Positions 62,892 through 64,000 of a stretch of 64,000 bases of DNA are shown one piece after another (the stretch's first letter is position 1; each line of letters opens with the position of its first letter). Location: the NCBI RefSeq assembly GCF_013249065.1, contig NZ_JABRWQ010000002.1, forward strand, positions 1 through 64,000, written 5' to 3'. The stretch comes from Winogradskyella litoriviva (GTDB lineage: Bacteria; Bacteroidota; Bacteroidia; Flavobacteriales; Flavobacteriaceae). A program made the position numbers and the translations under genes. Below the pieces are notes generated by a model that saw nothing but the letters and a program-made list of their open reading frames with translations, had not been told where the DNA came from and did not search any database.

Positions 62892-63399
62892 TGATTTTAT
62901 CGCTAATAATTTCTTTAATTTGCTTTGCTTCTACATGTGGCAAACCCTTAATACTTAAATCACTACCTGTTTCGCCAGCCGTAAATATTTTTAGTGTTGA
63001 AAGCCCAAAATGCCTAGCTAACCAACTTCTTGATTCTTCAACATGCTGAATTCTAGAAATTGGTACAGTTATCATAGAATGAATAATTATACCTTTTGAG
63101 TAAATAACATCATGCTCTCTTATAGCATACTTTCGTTTTTTAAATGCTAATAAGCTTACAATTAAATTAAGGATACAAAATACTATGACTACAAATATCA
63201 TGTACCATAAATTAAGCTCAACGTCTTCCTTTTTTTCAATAAAATATTTAAAACCAAACACTAAAGCAATTAAACCAGCATAAAGCGCCAGTTTATTGAG
63301 AATTATTATTTTTAAGTACGAGTTAGAAATTGGTTTTAAAACCAAATCTTCAACCTTGGGTAAGCTTTCGGTTTGTATTTGAAGGTTTGTAAAGTTCAT
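62878..63399 (-). CDS. PH-domain membrane protein (YdbS-like)
   Basis: A 173-residue partner of the YdbT-like gene. Two membrane helices (about 30-48 and 60-85) precede a single PH-like domain with the SRIQHVEESRSWLARHFGLS core. It is the first gene of the pair, overlapping the next by 14 bp, the usual ydbS-ydbT order. No other partner is seen. Confidence 0.85.
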   Translation of the reverse strand: MNFTNLQIQTESLPKVEDLVLKPISNSYLKIIILNKLALYAGLIALVFGFKYFIEKKEDVELNLWYMIFVVIVFCILNLIVSLLAFKKRKYAIREHDVIYSKGIIIHSMITVPISRIQHVEESRSWLARHFGLSTLKIFTAGETGSDLSIKGLPHVEAKQIKEIISDKINGNN

Positions 63400-63521
63400 T
63401 GGTTAACATAAGTTTTTTTGAAAGTGTTGAAGTTGAAATTAATTCAATTTTATGCGTTAATCATCCTCAGGATTACAAACCAAAAACACCTGTAAAAGAA
63501 TAACTTATTCGGTAAAAATTA

Positions 63522-64000
63522 TTATGCATCCGCAATCAACTCAGCAATATCCATTACTGTGATCTGACCTTCTTTTTCTTTAAATTTCACACCGTCTGTC
63601 ATCATAGTGTTACAATAAGGGCAACCTGTTGCAATGATTTCTGGCTGTGTTTCTAAGGCATCTTCGGTTCTAAGCACATTGATTTCTTTATTCCCTGGTT
63701 CTGCATCTTTAAACATTTGTGCGCCTCCTGCTCCACAACATAAGGCTGTTCCTTTGTGTCGTTTCATTTCTATTAAAGTCGCGTTTGTTTTTTTAAGCAC
63801 TTCTCTTGGTGCATCGTACACACTGTTTGCTCTTCCTAAATAACAAGGATCGTGAAAAGTAATGCGTTTCCCTCTAAATGTATTGCCATCTAATGTTAAA
63901 CGGCCAGAACTCATTAGTTCTTTTATAAATTGTGTGTGATGAATAACATCGTAATTACCACCAAGACTTGGATACTCATTTTTAAGGCAGTTAAAAGAAT
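63522..64000 (-). CDS. CCG-domain (Fe-S)-binding protein, 5' part beyond the window
   Basis: The frame is open to the right edge, so only the C-terminal about 159 residues are seen. It carries two-part CCG motifs: HDPCYLGR, KGTALCCGAGGAQMF and the GCPYCNTMM end, typical of HdrB/LutA/GlpC-type iron-sulfur or heterodisulfide-reductase-related subunits. The first internal ATG at 63914 is not the start: residues upstream (LKNEYPSLGGNYDVIHHTQF) also fit the family. An electron-transfer role is inferred by family; the N-terminal part may hold [4Fe-4S] ferredoxin motifs. Confidence 0.87.
   Translation of the reverse strand, partial: SFNCLKNEYPSLGGNYDVIHHTQFIKELMSSGRLTLDGNTFRGKRITFHDPCYLGRANSVYDAPREVLKKTNATLIEMKRHKGTALCCGAGGAQMFKDAEPGNKEINVLRTEDALETQPEIIATGCPYCNTMMTDGVKFKEKEGQITVMDIAELIADA

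Noticed and set aside
1..64000. Search for mobile elements, prophage, toxin-antitoxin or defence systems
   Set aside because: No transposase, integrase, inverted terminal repeats, restriction or CRISPR-related gene was seen; gene order and composition look like core chromosome throughout.

Overview
The window is a gene-dense, AT-rich stretch of a chromosome from a member of the Flavobacteriaceae (phylum Bacteroidota), probably a pigmented, perhaps marine species. The evidence is the promoter style (TTG or TTTG, about 19 bp, then TAnnTTTG), weak or absent Shine-Dalgarno sequences, many short lipoprotein signals ending in S-C or A-C, a crtI-crtB-crtZ carotenoid operon with a separate crtY-type lycopene cyclase, BshA of bacillithiol synthesis, and flavobacterial families such as the exported protein usually mis-named asparagine synthetase B, DUF3570/DUF4266 and parvulin clusters. 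I see no insertion sequence, prophage, integrase or CRISPR array. This is core-genome backbone with a few less ordinary loci.

Layout. 1-3720: a leftward stable-RNA-type promoter at the edge, then the translation operon thrS-infC-rpmI-rplT, with infC starting on a non-AUG codon and structured RNA between genes. 3750-9100: a HAD phosphatase, a YjbQ protein, a cysteine-rich lipoprotein with thioester-domain-like residues, an exported amidotransferase-like protein and an AI-2E family permease. 9200-15230 (minus): dnaB, accA, an EamA transporter, an LptF/LptG-type permease whose start follows nine tandem heptamers, and tgt. 15500-21300: split transketolase, an outer-membrane barrel, an FKBP lipoprotein, an S4-domain protein, a methyltransferase, a phosphoribosyltransferase and shikimate kinase. 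21400-21610: tRNA-Lys(UUU) and tRNA-Leu(GAG), separated by a strong terminator hairpin. 21850-25540: a CarH-like cobalamin-binding MerR regulator followed by crtI-crtB-crtZ. 25540-33180 (minus): a TlpA protein, a duplicated-domain lipoprotein, a Crp/Fnr regulator and two unrelated-length aconitases. 33670-38840 (minus): three periplasmic chaperone/PPIase-type proteins and a MoxR ATPase. 39100-46170: small proteins, crtY, an SRAP DNA-protein crosslink protein, hutH, a TlpA lipoprotein and a bifunctional NAD(P)HX repair enzyme. 46400-51260: thrABC preceded by a Thr/Ile-rich leader peptide. 51330-64000: a small lipoprotein, a GIY-YIG protein, bshA, a GH3-beta-lactamase fusion, a thioredoxin-ApbE-DUF4266-DUF3570 operon, serB, a conserved unknown, two PH-domain membrane proteins and a partial CCG-domain Fe-S protein.

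How genes work together. CrtB, CrtI, CrtY and CrtZ would give phytoene, lycopene, beta-carotene and zeaxanthin, with the MerR/B12 regulator as a candidate light or cobalamin switch. The thr genes convert aspartate to threonine and look controlled by a leader peptide. The ApbE operon looks like a flavin-transfer and thiol-redox unit whose outer-membrane-type DUF3570 partner carries two flavinylation-like motifs. The main candidates for something undescribed are that operon, the CarH-like regulator lacking the usual photo-adduct histidine, the thioester-like lipoprotein, the thr leader and the tandem heptamers in front of the LptF/LptG-type gene.
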